Shown here: piece by piece, positions 8,487 to 18,310 of the stretch
How the letters are laid out: each line of letters begins with the position of its first letter
Numbering within the stretch: position 1 is the stretch's first letter
Source of the DNA: Legionella erythra
GTDB taxonomy: Bacteria > Pseudomonadota > Gammaproteobacteria > Legionellales > Legionellaceae
Assembly (NCBI RefSeq): GCF_001467615.1
Contig: NZ_LNYA01000034.1
Span: 441,004-505,003 of the forward strand
DNA: 64,000 nt
Reading direction: 5' to 3'
Notes under the pieces: model-generated
Databases searched by the model: none
Seen by the model: the letters and a program-made list of their open reading frames with translations, nothing else
What the model was told of the DNA's origin: nothing
Made by a program: the position numbers and the translations under genes

Positions 8487-10592
8487 TTAGCCGCCGCTGG
8501 CTTGATTAAATTCGAGGCCAGTCTTATGGTAACGCTGAATGATGTCCATGTAGGGTTGCATTAATTGCCCTAAACGTGAATGGGTCAGGGCGCTGTAGTC
8601 GGTGGCATCCAGGGACTGAATTCTTTCGCCGCGAAACGGTTTATTTTGTACAAGAGCCATCAGCTTTTTAGCTGCTCTGATTTTATCTTTTGCTGAATGC
8701 CCTAACTTAATACCAATAACCCGGGTTTTATAATGTTTGGATTTTTTTTCAGAGTCTGCTTCAACCTGGCGCATTGTAATATAATGGTGTAAAACCTCCA
8801 GCAGCGCCTGTTCTTTTGTATCAGGTTTGACCTCGGGTATTTTATCTTTGATTGTTTTCGTTCCAGGGGGACGCTGCCTTAATCCTTCTGGTTGGAGTTC
8901 TTTCTCTTTTTCCTTCTCTTTTTCGTCCGTCTTCCCTGCTTCATCCTTACCTGATGGATTGACATCCTGTTCAGCCGGTAGTGATAATTTCACTACTGCC
9001 TCGTTCTGTTGATGTGCTCTTAATCGGAGCTGCGCCTGGTAATAAAGTTCCTGCGCCTCAAAATCCTCTGGTGTTTGTGTATAGTTGGGAGCCGGAATGG
9101 AGCTGACGATTTCATTAAATACCTGATCAAGCAGGATCATGGCCTTCCCATTTTGTGCCTGGTGTTTAATGGCCTCGCTCACGTAATCCAGTTTATCAAG
9201 TGGATTTTGGACATGGGCTATGGCGTCCTGTATCGTTTTTGAAGAAAAATGGCCTGACTCAAAAAACTCGAATAAGGGATTGTAATGATATTGCATGGAA
9301 AAAGATTTCAAATTCTCGTTCCAATCAAAATAAGCTTGGGAATTCAGCAAAAAAGAATTGGAATGGATTGGATCGGGGTGCTCGGGGTATAAAGGATGGT
9401 GTTTGTGCATAGGGTAACCAAAAACATTTTCTCCATTATAGATTGCTAGCGTATTTAAAATGCCCCGCTTTAATACATCGACATGATGGCCATAAACATC
9501 ATAAAGATTAGGTTCGAAAAGGGTAGCTGGCGGGAAACCATTCTGAATGAGCAATCGATTCTGCAATAAATTGACGAAAGTGCGACCATTTGCATCACCA
9601 AAGGGATGGATGCGTTCAAAGGCTTCTGTCGTTTTACCGATCAGTTCTAAAATGTCATCGGGATCGCTTAAGGTTCCAATAGTCTCGTTGTAGTGAGCAA
9701 TGGTCTCTTGCACCAGAGCTTCTGGATTAGCGGGGGCTTGATAATAAATTTCCACACATTGATCGATTAAAAATTCGGCAAAAGCCAGGTTGTCGCCATC
9801 ACCGACATATTTTGTGCGTTCTTCTTTAATTTTTTCCGGGGTAATAAAAAAGCGGCTTCCATCATGAAATTTTGGCCATAACAATATCCCGTACCCGTCT
9901 TCCTCATCCGGGCTATTCAATTCGTTGTTTTCTATTTTATTGAGTAAATCAGCTAATCCTGTGGGAGTTATACGCCCATGCTTGGGAGAAAAACTAAAAT
10001 GAGGGGAACTATCTCTGTAGGCGCCTCGTTGAATGCGTTGATTCATGCCTAAATGGACGTCGCGTGTAACGCCTTCATGGAGCGCTAGAATCAATTCTTC
10101 AGAAAGGGTTAAGTCCTCAATATTGTCCAGGGAAACATTTAACGTGGCGAAAAACGCATCGAGTGAATTGGTTTCGCGCTCACAATATCTTACCCATCCT
10201 GGCTCAGGATCAGCCTTTACCAGCGAGTGGCCTGTCATGCTTGAGTAGAGCTGCCCATCGACTGCCAGTTGCCAGAGGCGGTTTTTGGGATAATTTTTTT
10301 TAAAGTTCTCAAGCACCTCATGTCTGGATGTTGGTGTTATATTAACATTCTCATGTGGCAGGAGGCGTTTATTGCGGGTCTGATTATAAGCGGCTAATTC
10401 TTCCATGTGCCGATACCAGGAATCAAGTGCATCAATATCCTCTAAGACATGATTTTCAAAGCGAATTTGTTTTAAATCGGAGGGATGGATATTGTTTTCC
10501 TCAAGTGCTTTTTTAACCTGTTCAGAGGGAGAAGACTTTTGATTGATATCAATATCCTTGTTTGAAGTTCCGAAATACAAACGTATCTTCAT
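8487..10592 (-). CDS. Fic-domain protein, candidate Dot/Icm effector
   Basis: Fic proteins transfer AMP or another phosphate-containing group from a nucleotide or CDP-choline to a target protein. The motif here is HPFGDANGRTF (His329 counting from the ATG at 10592), i.e. HPFxDANGR with Ala for the usual Gly, as in the Legionella phosphocholine transferase AnkX. Preceding helices (LSEELILALHEG...) and the flap region belong to a Fic core of about residues 160-370. The C-terminal half holds a Glu/Lys-rich linker (residues ~545-570) and a helical domain whose IGIKLGHSAKDKIRAAKKLMALV and ALTHSRLGQL resemble segments recurring in Legionella effectors (recollection, unverified). No ankyrin repeats are seen. 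Base composition looks more A+T-rich than the neighbours. The ATG at 10592 is preferred over a TTG at 10604. It is monocistronic; effector status is inference. Confidence 0.85.
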   Translation of the reverse strand: MKIRLYFGTSNKDIDINQKSSPSEQVKKALEENNIHPSDLKQIRFENHVLEDIDALDSWYRHMEELAAYNQTRNKRLLPHENVNITPTSRHEVLENFKKNYPKNRLWQLAVDGQLYSSMTGHSLVKADPEPGWVRYCERETNSLDAFFATLNVSLDNIEDLTLSEELILALHEGVTRDVHLGMNQRIQRGAYRDSSPHFSFSPKHGRITPTGLADLLNKIENNELNSPDEEDGYGILLWPKFHDGSRFFITPEKIKEERTKYVGDGDNLAFAEFLIDQCVEIYYQAPANPEALVQETIAHYNETIGTLSDPDDILELIGKTTEAFERIHPFGDANGRTFVNLLQNRLLIQNGFPPATLFEPNLYDVYGHHVDVLKRGILNTLAIYNGENVFGYPMHKHHPLYPEHPDPIHSNSFLLNSQAYFDWNENLKSFSMQYHYNPLFEFFESGHFSSKTIQDAIAHVQNPLDKLDYVSEAIKHQAQNGKAMILLDQVFNEIVSSIPAPNYTQTPEDFEAQELYYQAQLRLRAHQQNEAVVKLSLPAEQDVNPSGKDEAGKTDEKEKEKEKELQPEGLRQRPPGTKTIKDKIPEVKPDTKEQALLEVLHHYITMRQVEADSEKKSKHYKTRVIGIKLGHSAKDKIRAAKKLMALVQNKPFRGERIQSLDATDYSALTHSRLGQLMQPYMDIIQRYHKTGLEFNQASGG

Positions 10593-10641
10593 GATGAAAA
10601 CCAAAAGGCCGGGGTGATCAAATTATAGACTATTTGGCATT

Positions 10642-11205
10642 TTATTCTAAAAAAGTATCCATTTCGACCAGCTTATACTCCCCAGGCTTCAGATCCCCCA
10701 ATGACCATTGGGCGATGCGATGGCGAACAAGCCTTAGCGTTGGAAAATGAATGGCCGCTGTCATTTTTCGTACCTGATGGTTTTTACCCTCGTTTAAGAC
10801 AATTTCCAGCCAGGAGGTGGGGATGCTTTTGCGAAAACGAATGGGTGGATTCCTTGGCCATAAATCCGGCTCCTCAATAAGGCGAACCGTGGCAGGCAAG
10901 TAGCGTACCCCACCGATAACAAGCCCCTGCCTTAAAGGCAATAAATCCTTTTCCTGCGGTTGGCCCTCTACCTGGACCCAATAATATTTTTGCTTATTAA
11001 AGCGGGGATGGGTTAATTGATGCTGTAATTTTCCATCGTTGGTTAAAATTAGCAAGCCTTCACTGTTTTTATCCAAACGGCCAGCCGCATAGAATCCGGG
11101 TCGTTTAATGTAGTTGGCCAGGGTCTGTTCATGCTCGGTGCCGCTGAATTGGCAAACCACGCCATATGGCTTATTAAAAAGTAATAACGTACTCAAATGA
11201 ATCAA
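10642..11205 (-). CDS. rluE: 23S rRNA pseudouridine synthase, RsuA/RluE family
   Basis: Isomerises a uridine in 23S rRNA (U2457 in E. coli for RluE). The catalytic block GRLDKNSEGLLILTNDG with its Asp, the opening LLLFNKPYGVVCQFS and LNEGKNHQVRKMTAAIHFPTLRLVRHRI are all present. The protein is short, lacks the N-terminal S4 domain and has 187 residues, all of which fit RluE better than RsuA or RluB. No ATG exists near the N-terminus: the candidates are TTG at 11205 or TTG at 11196, so the start is approximate. It is transcribed divergently from icd across about 100 bases. Confidence 0.88.
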   Translation of the reverse strand: MIHLSTLLLFNKPYGVVCQFSGTEHEQTLANYIKRPGFYAAGRLDKNSEGLLILTNDGKLQHQLTHPRFNKQKYYWVQVEGQPQEKDLLPLRQGLVIGGVRYLPATVRLIEEPDLWPRNPPIRFRKSIPTSWLEIVLNEGKNHQVRKMTAAIHFPTLRLVRHRIAQWSLGDLKPGEYKLVEMDTFLE

Positions 11206-11250
11206 ACTGCAATAGATGAAGAATAAATCCTATTATGCCGTGAATGGGAG

Positions 11251-11280
11251 TTGGGACAAAGCATTTTGGCATGCTATGAT
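11251..11280 (+). promoter_or_regulatory. candidate sigma70 promoter of icd
   Basis: TTGGGA (11251-11256) and TATGAT (11275-11280) lie 18 bases apart, about 30 bases before the icd ATG. Visual match only. Confidence 0.4.
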
Positions 11281-11309
11281 AATTGCCTCTTATTAAGACG
11301 GAGTTGCCA

Positions 11310-12566
11310 ATGACATTTGAAAAAATTCGTATCCCAACAGAAGGGCAAGCGATCACCGTTGCCGCTAATGGTTCTCTGCAGGTTCCTGACCAACCGATTA
11401 TTCCCTTTATTGAAGGAGACGGTATCGGCGTTGATGTGACTCCCCCCATGATCCGTGTGGTCGATGAAGCAGTTAAAAAGGCTTACGGCGGCAAGCGCAA
11501 AATTGCCTGGATGGAAGTCTATGCCGGCGAAAAAGCGACTAAAGTCTATGGTGCTGATCAATGGCTGCCTAAAGAAACCCTGGATGCCCTGAAAAAATAC
11601 GTCGTTTCAATCAAAGGGCCTTTAACAACGCCTGTTGGTGGCGGTATCCGTTCGTTAAACGTTGCTATTCGTCAGGATTTGGATTTGTACACCTGCCTGC
11701 GCCCTATTCGTTATTTCACCGGTGTACCCAGCCCCGTTAAAGAGCCATGGAAAACCGATATGGTTATTTTCCGTGAAAACTCCGAAGACATTTATGCCGG
11801 TATTGAGTGGCAAGCCGACTCGCCTGAAGCGAAAAAAATCATTCATTTCCTGCAAAATGAAATGGGTGTGAAAAAAATTCGCTTCCCTGATCATTGCGGT
11901 ATAGGGATTAAACCGGTTTCTGAACAGGGAACGCGTCGTCTGGTTAAAGCGGCTATCCAATATGCCATCGATAATGATCGCGATTCCGTTACCCTGGTTC
12001 ACAAAGGCAATATCATGAAATTCACCGAAGGTGCTTTCAAGGATTGGGGGTATCAGGTTGCCCGCGATAGCTTTGGTGCCATGGAATACCAGGGTGGTCC
12101 GTGGATGGCGTTTAAAAATCCTAAAACCGGCAAACAGATCGTCATTAAAGACGTGATTGCCGATGCTTTCCTGCAGCAAATTCTATTAAGGCCGGAAGAT
12201 TACAGTGTGATTGCTACCTTAAACTTAAATGGCGACTACATTTCCGATGCTCTGGCAGCTCAGGTCGGCGGCATTGGTATTGCTCCCGGTGCCAACATGA
12301 GTGAAGAAGTGGCGGTGTTCGAGGCAACTCACGGTACGGCGCCCAAGTATGCCGGTCAGGATAAAGTAAACCCCGGTTCTCTGATTTTGTCAGCTGAAAT
12401 GATGCTTCGTCATATGGGCTGGACTGAAGCGGCTGATCTGATCATTAAAGGGGTCGATGGCGCTATCGAAGCCAAAACGGTCACGTATGACTTTGAGCGT
12501 CTGATGGATGGGGCAACCTGTGTCAGCAGTTCCGGTTTTGCAGAAGCCATGATTAGGCACATGTAA
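11310..12566 (+). CDS. icd: isocitrate dehydrogenase (NADP+)
   Basis: TCA-cycle enzyme converting isocitrate to 2-oxoglutarate with NADP+. From the ATG at 11310 (ribosome site GGAG upstream) it is 418 residues, as in E. coli Icd. It contains [15 protein letters not shown] and the substrate/phosphorylation loop [13 protein letters not shown]; Ser115 here corresponds to E. coli Ser113, the target of IDH kinase. Also visible are [46 protein letters not shown] and [20 protein letters not shown] (adenine/phosphate site of the NADP type). A frame open to TTG 11283 is not needed. It is monocistronic and followed by a hairpin terminator. Whether aceK exists elsewhere cannot be told. Confidence 0.98.
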   Translation: MTFEKIRIPTEGQAITVAANGSLQVPDQPIIPFIEGDGIGVDVTPPMIRVVDEAVKKAYGGKRKIAWMEVYAGEKATKVYGADQWLPKETLDALKKYVVSIKGPLTTPVGGGIRSLNVAIRQDLDLYTCLRPIRYFTGVPSPVKEPWKTDMVIFRENSEDIYAGIEWQADSPEAKKIIHFLQNEMGVKKIRFPDHCGIGIKPVSEQGTRRLVKAAIQYAIDNDRDSVTLVHKGNIMKFTEGAFKDWGYQVARDSFGAMEYQGGPWMAFKNPKTGKQIVIKDVIADAFLQQILLRPEDYSVIATLNLNGDYISDALAAQVGGIGIAPGANMSEEVAVFEATHGTAPKYAGQDKVNPGSLILSAEMMLRHMGWTEAADLIIKGVDGAIEAKTVTYDFERLMDGATCVSSSGFAEAMIRHM

Positions 12567-12570
12567 AATA

Positions 12571-12612
12571 AATCGGCCCGAATAGCTTAAGAAAGCATTT
12601 TTCGGGCCGATG
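12571..12612 (+). terminator. hairpin terminator after icd
   Basis: An 11-bp stem ATCGGCCCGAA / TTCGGGCCGAT with an ~18-base loop lies just after the icd stop and is followed by an A/T-rich stretch. Confidence 0.65.
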
Positions 12613-12872
12613 ATTATTCTAAGGCTTAACCAGACGGTCGATTGCGCCAGTCATTGAAAGCATCCCTGTTTTTAACAATGGAAGGTCCCGAATACCCACA
12701 GAAAAGCTATAATTGAAAGGGAGGCATTTTATGTGCCCCTATTCATGCTGAGTGTTATATGGACAGGATGTAATTGAATATCGCAGGGTTTAATTTTTTC
12801 ATTGATTAATTCCATTTTTTACTGGCCAAATGAACGTTGTAAGTCTATAAAATTAGTAAAGGGTGTAAGAAA
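12613..12872 (+). other. intergenic region icd-clpS with a six-codon ORF
   Basis: About 260 bases without a proper gene. CTATAAT at about 12707-12713 looks like a -10 box. It is followed by AAGGGAGG and a six-codon open frame beginning at about 12731 (Met-Cys-Pro-Tyr-Ser-Cys-stop). A second -10-like TATAAAAT lies about 25 bases before clpS. No RNA gene is recognised. Confidence 0.35.
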
Positions 12873-13196
12873 ATGAGCGGGCAATTTTTAGAGGAAATTG
12901 TCGAGCGCAGGCCAGCGGAAGCAGAAGTACTGCCTGCACTCAAACAACCTAAGAAATTCAGGGTAATCATGCTCAATGATGACTACACACCCATGGAATT
13001 TGTAGTGAGTGTATTAAAACGTTTTTTTCAGTTAAGCGAGCAATTGGCTACACAGGTGATGTTGCAGGTTCATTTTGTTGGTAAGGGTGTATGTGGGGTG
13101 TTTACGAGAGATATTGCGGAAACAAAGGTAGCTCAGGTTAACGATTTTGCCAGAGCGAATGAACATCCCTTATTATGTACCATGGAGCCCGAATAA
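12873..13196 (+). CDS. clpS: ATP-dependent Clp protease adaptor ClpS
   Basis: Adaptor that delivers N-end-rule substrates to ClpAP and binds the ClpA N-domain. It has 107 residues with a flexible N-terminus and the family core [17 protein letters not shown] (Asn-Asp residues that hold the substrate alpha-amino group). [23 protein letters not shown] is the variant of the usual HxxGxGxxGxYxxxVAExK motif. It lies immediately upstream of clpA, whose start is about 30 bases beyond its stop, so the pair is an operon as in most Proteobacteria. Confidence 0.97.
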   Translation: MSGQFLEEIVERRPAEAEVLPALKQPKKFRVIMLNDDYTPMEFVVSVLKRFFQLSEQLATQVMLQVHFVGKGVCGVFTRDIAETKVAQVNDFARANEHPLLCTMEPE

Positions 13197-13225
13197 TTGG
13201 CGGTGGGGTTGAGAGGAGCAAAGAA

Positions 13226-15493
13226 ATGTTAAACAAAGAACTTGAATTCACCTTAAACCTTGCTTTTAAGGAAGCGAAAGAGAAACGTCATGAATTCATG
13301 ACCGTTGAACACTTACTCCTTTCTTTACTCGATAATCCTGCTGCAGGCAATGTGTTGCAGGCTTGCGATGCCAACATTGATGCCCTGCGCCGCGATCTGA
13401 TTGAATTCATTGATGAAACCACCCCCAGAATCCCGGATGATGAACTGGATAGGGAAACACAACCCACTCTGGGTTTCCAACGGGTCTTGCAACGCGCCGT
13501 CTTCCATGTCCAATCGGCTGGAAAGACTGAGGTTACCGGCGCTAATGTCCTTGCTGCCATTTTCAGCGAACAGGAAAGCCAGGCGGTTTATTTCCTGCGC
13601 CGTGAAAACATCACCCGTTTAGATGTCATTAATTATATTTCGCATGGCGTGTCCAAATACCATAATAATGACCTCAATGAGGGCATGAACGCCTCAATGG
13701 ACGAGGAAATGATGTCGGGTGAGGGCAGTGAATCACCATTGGAAAGCTATTGCACCAATTTAAACAAGCGCGCCAGAATGGGCAAAATCGACCCATTGAT
13801 TGGCCGACATGAAGAAATTCAACGCACCATTCAGGTGCTTTGCCGCCGCCGTAAAAATAACCCGCTGCTGGTGGGTGAGGCTGGTGTTGGAAAAACCGCC
13901 ATTGCCGAAGGTCTGGCACGGCGTATTGTCGATGGGGAAGTACCCGAGGCCATTCAGAATTGCATCGTTTACTCCCTTGATTTGGGGGCTTTGCTGGCCG
14001 GTACCAAATACCGCGGTGATTTTGAAAAACGCCTAAAAGCGGTCTTGAAACAATTAGGGCATCAGGAAGGCGCTGTGCTGTTTATCGATGAAATTCACAC
14101 CATTATTGGTGCGGGTGCCGCTTCAGGCGGCGTCATGGATGCCTCCAATCTCATCAAGCCTCTGCTGGCCAATGGGGAGTTGAAATGCATTGGTTCGACG
14201 ACCTATCAGGAATACCGCGGCATCTTTGAAAAAGATAGAGCCTTAGCCCGCCGTTTTCAAAAAATTGACATCACTGAACCATCTGTGGAAGAAACCTTTG
14301 AAATTCTTAAGGGCTTAAAAGGCCGTCTTGAAGAACACCATGGGGTTAAATTCTCCATTCCTGCCTTAAAGGCCGCGGCAGAACTGTCTGCCAAATACAT
14401 CAATGATCGCTTTTTACCCGATAAAGCCATCGACGTCGTTGACGAAGCGGGCGCTTATCAAAATCTGTTGACAGCCAATAAGCGCCGTAAAATCATCAGC
14501 GTGACGGAAATTGAAAGCGTGGTGGCAAAAATAGCCCGAATCCCGGTTAAAAAAGTATCTGCTCGGGATAAAGACACGCTGCGTAATCTTGAGCGCGACC
14601 TTAAATTACTGGTTTATGGTCAGGACAATGCCATCACCGCCCTGGCTTCTGCCATCAAACTGGCCCGTTCTGGCTTGCGTGAACCGCAAAAACCGGTTGG
14701 GTGTTTCCTGTTTGCGGGTCCTACCGGGGTTGGTAAAACCGAAGTGACACGTCAGTTGGCGAATGTGTTGGGTATTGAGTTGCTGCGTTTTGATATGTCA
14801 GAGTACATGGAGAAGCATACGGTTTCCCGTTTGATCGGTGCCCCTCCGGGTTATGTGGGTTATGATCAGGGTGGTTTGTTAACCGAAGCAGTCACCAAAA
14901 ATCCTCATTCCGTCCTGCTGCTTGATGAAATTGAAAAAGCGCATCCCGACGTCTTTAATCTGCTCCTGCAAATCATGGATCATGGTACGTTAACTGATAC
15001 CAATGGTCGTCAGGCCGATTTCCGCCATGTGATTTTAGTGATGACCAGCAATGCCGGCGCCAGTGAAATCAGTCGAAATTCGATTGGTTTCTCTCTCCAG
15101 GATAACAGCAATGACGGATTGGAAGTGATTAAGCGCCAATTCAGCCCGGAGTTCAGAAACAGACTGGATGCCATTATCAATTTCGCCCCCTTGGACAACG
15201 TGACGATTGGTCTGGTGGTTGATAAGTTCATCATGGAGCTTGATGAACAGTTGAGCAATAAAGGCGTGACCTTTAAAGTCGATAAAGCGGCAAGAGAATG
15301 GTTGATTGAGCATGGTTACGATAAAGCCATGGGTGCAAGGCCAATGGCTCGTCTCATCCAGGAAAACATCAAGAAACCGCTGGCTGATGAGTTACTGTTT
15401 GGAAAATTATCCAATGGTGGCCATGTCACCTTGCAAGTGAAGGACGGTAAACTGCATTTTGACAGCCATGATTATCGTGAGGGTGTGTGCTAA
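13226..15493 (+). CDS. clpA: ATP-dependent Clp protease ATP-binding subunit ClpA
   Basis: Hexameric AAA+ unfoldase that feeds proteins into ClpP. From the ATG at 13226 (GAGAGGA ribosome site) it has 755 residues, as expected. Regions in order: the N-domain with two Clp_N repeats (about 1-145); AAA-1 with Walker A GEAGVGKT, Walker [14 protein letters not shown] and [20 protein letters not shown]-2 with [15 protein letters not shown] and [19 protein letters not shown]; and a C-terminal D2-small domain with [11 protein letters not shown]. The short middle region, without the long coiled-coil M domain, separates it from ClpB. It is the second gene of clpSA, and a strong terminator follows. Confidence 0.98.
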   Translation: MLNKELEFTLNLAFKEAKEKRHEFMTVEHLLLSLLDNPAAGNVLQACDANIDALRRDLIEFIDETTPRIPDDELDRETQPTLGFQRVLQRAVFHVQSAGKTEVTGANVLAAIFSEQESQAVYFLRRENITRLDVINYISHGVSKYHNNDLNEGMNASMDEEMMSGEGSESPLESYCTNLNKRARMGKIDPLIGRHEEIQRTIQVLCRRRKNNPLLVGEAGVGKTAIAEGLARRIVDGEVPEAIQNCIVYSLDLGALLAGTKYRGDFEKRLKAVLKQLGHQEGAVLFIDEIHTIIGAGAASGGVMDASNLIKPLLANGELKCIGSTTYQEYRGIFEKDRALARRFQKIDITEPSVEETFEILKGLKGRLEEHHGVKFSIPALKAAAELSAKYINDRFLPDKAIDVVDEAGAYQNLLTANKRRKIISVTEIESVVAKIARIPVKKVSARDKDTLRNLERDLKLLVYGQDNAITALASAIKLARSGLREPQKPVGCFLFAGPTGVGKTEVTRQLANVLGIELLRFDMSEYMEKHTVSRLIGAPPGYVGYDQGGLLTEAVTKNPHSVLLLDEIEKAHPDVFNLLLQIMDHGTLTDTNGRQADFRHVILVMTSNAGASEISRNSIGFSLQDNSNDGLEVIKRQFSPEFRNRLDAIINFAPLDNVTIGLVVDKFIMELDEQLSNKGVTFKVDKAAREWLIEHGYDKAMGARPMARLIQENIKKPLADELLFGKLSNGGHVTLQVKDGKLHFDSHDYREGVC

Positions 15494-15523
15494 AGTAAGC
15501 CCCTTATCTTAAGACAACTATTC

Positions 15524-15552
15524 AATATCCACAGCATTGTGGATATTTTTTT
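15524..15552 (+). terminator. rho-independent terminator after clpA
   Basis: A perfect 10-bp stem AATATCCACA / TGTGGATATT with the four-base loop GCAT runs into a T-run (15546-15552). A textbook intrinsic terminator for clpSA. Confidence 0.85.
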
Positions 15553-15602
15553 ATGCTAATGGTTACCGCAACAACTCAGTTGAATTGGAGTAATTGGATT
15601 TT

Positions 15603-16391
15603 ATGTTAAGTGTCATTATTATTGCAAAAAATGAGGCAGCCAATATCCAGCGATGCCTGGAGTCGGTGAAATGGGCTGATGAAATCATTGTTCTCGATTC
15701 AGGCAGTACGGATCAAACAGTGGAAATTGCCAAACGGTATACCGAGAACATCTACTTGACCGATTGGCAAGGATATGGCATTCAGAAGCAACGCGCCCTG
15801 TCAGTCGCCACGGGGGATTGGGTACTTAACCTCGATGCGGACGAGTCAGTCAGTGAAGGATTAAAATTTGCCATTCAGCAAGTCATGGATTTAAATGAAG
15901 CGGATGCCTACCGTATTCCCATATATATGAATTTTTATGGTAAGCCCATGCGCTACTCCTCAAGTCCTAAACGCCACATTCGCCTGTTTAAACGTGAAGG
16001 CGCCCGTTACAGCGATGACATCGTTCACGAAAAGGTGATATTGCCGCCTGAGGCGAAAGTGGAAAAATTAAAGCAAAGCATCCTTCATCATTCGTATCAG
16101 GACTTAAGCCATGCAATTGCAAAAATGAACCGGTATTCTTCTTATACGGCCAGGACTCGCCGCAAGGAAAGCAAACCCCCTTCATTTATCAGTATCCTGT
16201 TTTCTGCAGGCTGGATGTTTTTTCGTTGCCTGATTCTACAGCGCGGATTTCTGGACGGAAAGGAGGGTTATATTCTGGCCGTCCTCAATGCGGAAGGATC
16301 GTTTTACCGCGGCATCAAACAACTCTACCCCGATCGGCGCATCAGTGATTTACCCGATGTTAAAGAGGCTAAAAAAGAAGAGCAAGAATAG
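15603..16391 (+). CDS. family 2 glycosyltransferase, WaaE/KdtX-like
   Basis: GT-A-fold glycosyltransferase probably acting on the lipopolysaccharide inner core. It opens with LSVIIIAKNEAANIQRCLESVKWADEIIVLDSGSTDQTVEIAK, then WVLNLDADESVS with the DxD-type metal motif, and the family-typical SSPKRHIRLFKR...VHEKV and ILHHSYQDLSHAIAKMNRYS. Length is 262 residues, as in WaaE (lipopolysaccharide beta-1,4-glucosyltransferase). A hydrophobic stretch FISILFSAGWMFFRCLIL suggests membrane association. The ATG at 15603 follows GGAG at a slightly long spacing; a TTG at 15594 is the alternative. It stands alone after the clpA terminator and faces potD. Sugar specificity is not predictable. Confidence 0.85.
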   Translation: MLSVIIIAKNEAANIQRCLESVKWADEIIVLDSGSTDQTVEIAKRYTENIYLTDWQGYGIQKQRALSVATGDWVLNLDADESVSEGLKFAIQQVMDLNEADAYRIPIYMNFYGKPMRYSSSPKRHIRLFKREGARYSDDIVHEKVILPPEAKVEKLKQSILHHSYQDLSHAIAKMNRYSSYTARTRRKESKPPSFISILFSAGWMFFRCLILQRGFLDGKEGYILAVLNAEGSFYRGIKQLYPDRRISDLPDVKEAKKEEQE

Positions 16392-16433
16392 CGCGCTACT
16401 GTCGCAGAAAAATATATTCTCCTGTTTGACTAC

Positions 16434-16456
16434 ATGCTGTGCCTCATGCACAGCAT
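16434..16456. terminator. hairpin between convergent glycosyltransferase and potD genes
   Basis: A perfect 9-bp stem ATGCTGTGC / GCACAGCAT with a 5-base loop lies in the convergent intergenic space. It has no clear U-run on either side. It could serve both directions. Confidence 0.4.
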
Positions 16457-16520
16457 CCATGCTCACCGTCAATAAGATGGCAAATGGATAGAGCTCCGTT
16501 TGATTGGAAAATAGTACAGC

Positions 16521-17546
16521 TCAGAAAGCCAGCTTCAATTGCTCCCAATAGCTATTGTACAAAGCCAGTGTTTCCTCGCCTACATCGCGCTGAAAATGGG
16601 CTCTTTTCATGGTTTCGGCATCAGGATAAACCATTCGATTATTACGAATGGCCGCGGGTAACTGAAGCCAGGCCTCCCGATTGCTGATGGCATGACCTTC
16701 TTTCAAGGCGATTTGTTCACCCACGTCAGGTTTCAGCATGTAATTAATAAAGGCATAGGCTTCGCTGGGGTGGGGTGGATTGGCAGGGATAGCCAGGCAA
16801 TCCACCCAAACCACAAAGCCATCCAGGGGGTAGAAAAAGCCAATGGCTGGATTTTCTGCATGGGCTTTAAAGGCATCGCCATTCCAGGCAGAACCTAAGG
16901 ACGCGTCTTCATCAATCATGATGGCCTGGATGCTGTCGCTGGCAAACAATTTAATATTAGGTACCAATTGCAGCAAATGCTGGTAAGCCGCTTCAATATG
17001 CCGGGGATCGCGGTCGTTCGGATTATATCCGAGGCTCATTAGTGCAATGGCAAAGACTTCGCGGGAATCATCAAGCAGCATTAACTGATTGCGCCATTGC
17101 GGCTGCCACAGTTCTCGCCAGTGACGGGGCGGCTGCGTGACGCGTTGTTGATTAAAGAAAATCCCTGTCGCTCCCCAAACCAGCGGCACGCTGAATTGAT
17201 TGCCGTTATCGTAGTCATTATGAGAAAATTGTTCATCCACATGCCTTAAATTGGGCAAGCGTTCATGGTCAAGCCGGGTCAGCATGTTGAGCTTGCGCAT
17301 GCGCTCAACGTAATAGGCAGAGGGTAGGATGACATCATAAATGCTGCTGTTGCTGGCCTTTAATTTGGCGAAGAGCGTCTCATTGCTATCGTAAGTTGAA
17401 AAATTAACTTTAATGCCAGTTTCATACTCAAACTGCTGAATGACCTTTTTGGGGATCTCACCCCCCCAGACATAGACATTAACGACCCGCTCGGCAAAGG
17501 CGATAGGGGTGAAAAAAACAGTGAGAAGGAGGACTAATCGCTTCAT
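16521..17546 (-). CDS. potD: spermidine/putrescine ABC transporter, periplasmic binding protein
   Basis: Polyamine-binding protein of the PotABCD importer. The first ~18 residues are a signal peptide (MKRLVLLLTVFFTPIAFA). The mature protein starts VVNVYVWGGEIPKKVIQQFEYETGIKVNFSTYDSNETL, matching PotD/PotF openings, and contains YDVILPSAYYVERM, VPLVWGATGIFFN and VDCLAIPANPPHPSEAYAFINYMLKP. Length is 341 residues. The start overlaps the potC stop (ATGA). It is the last of four genes transcribed potA-potB-potC-potD. Confidence 0.95.
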   Translation of the reverse strand: MKRLVLLLTVFFTPIAFAERVVNVYVWGGEIPKKVIQQFEYETGIKVNFSTYDSNETLFAKLKASNSSIYDVILPSAYYVERMRKLNMLTRLDHERLPNLRHVDEQFSHNDYDNGNQFSVPLVWGATGIFFNQQRVTQPPRHWRELWQPQWRNQLMLLDDSREVFAIALMSLGYNPNDRDPRHIEAAYQHLLQLVPNIKLFASDSIQAIMIDEDASLGSAWNGDAFKAHAENPAIGFFYPLDGFVVWVDCLAIPANPPHPSEAYAFINYMLKPDVGEQIALKEGHAISNREAWLQLPAAIRNNRMVYPDAETMKRAHFQRDVGEETLALYNSYWEQLKLAF

Positions 17547-18310
17547 ATTTTCTTACTCGCCAGTCGGTGAGCCACAATGACTAAAATCATGGACAATGCG
17601 AACGTAAAGGAACACAAGGCATTTAACTCCGGGGTAACGCCAGCACGCACCAGGGAATAAATGGTCAAAGGCAAGATATTGAAATCGGGGCCTGCGACAA
17701 AATAACTGATCATGACATCGTCAAACGACAAGGTAAAACACAAGAGAAAACCGCTCAATATCCCCGGCCATAACAAGGGTAGAAGAATTTTAGTCAAGGC
17801 CACGTAGCGGCTGGCCCCCAAATCCAGGGCGCTGAAATAGATATTGGGGTTAAGTGTATTGATGCGGGTATTGATGGTAATCATGACAAAAGGAATACAG
17901 AAAGTAATATGGGCAATTAACAGGCTGGTAAAACCAAGGGGGATTCGGGATACATTAAAGAAAATCAGCAAAGCAACACCCAACACCAGATCGGGTATGA
18001 TAATTAACAACAGAAGCAAGGTATAAAGAAAAGTGCGATGGCGGGTTCTAAAGAGAAACAACTGCACGCAGGCTAAAAGGCTAATGGTCGTCGCAGTGGC
18101 CGCAGCGCACAAGCCTAGAATCACCGAGTTACTGAACGCAGCCCATAAACCGCGATCATGAAAGAGTTCGGTGTACCAACGTAAGGAAAACCCATGCCAT
18201 TGCAGGGAAAATTTGGCGTTATTGAATGAATAAATCACCAGCACCAGAATGGGAATATAAAGCATGGCATAAACGCAAAATAAAAAAACCTGCCGAGCGA
18301 GTGATTTCAA
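17543..18310 (-). CDS. potC: spermidine/putrescine ABC transporter permease
   Basis: Inner-membrane permease of the polyamine importer, with about six membrane helices and the ABC-permease EAA-like loop SALDLGASRYVALTKILLPLLWPGILSG. The frame is open 270 bases further upstream, but that part overlaps potB out of frame and is not permease-like. I take TTG at 18310, which sits behind an AAGGAG ribosome site and gives MKSLARQVFLFCVYAMLYIP at 255 residues, close to E. coli PotC. This TTG overlaps the TGA of potB (TTGA), implying translational coupling. Confidence 0.92.
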   Translation of the reverse strand: MKSLARQVFLFCVYAMLYIPILVLVIYSFNNAKFSLQWHGFSLRWYTELFHDRGLWAAFSNSVILGLCAAATATTISLLACVQLFLFRTRHRTFLYTLLLLLIIIPDLVLGVALLIFFNVSRIPLGFTSLLIAHITFCIPFVMITINTRINTLNPNIYFSALDLGASRYVALTKILLPLLWPGILSGFLLCFTLSFDDVMISYFVAGPDFNILPLTIYSLVRAGVTPELNALCSFTFALSMILVIVAHRLASKKI

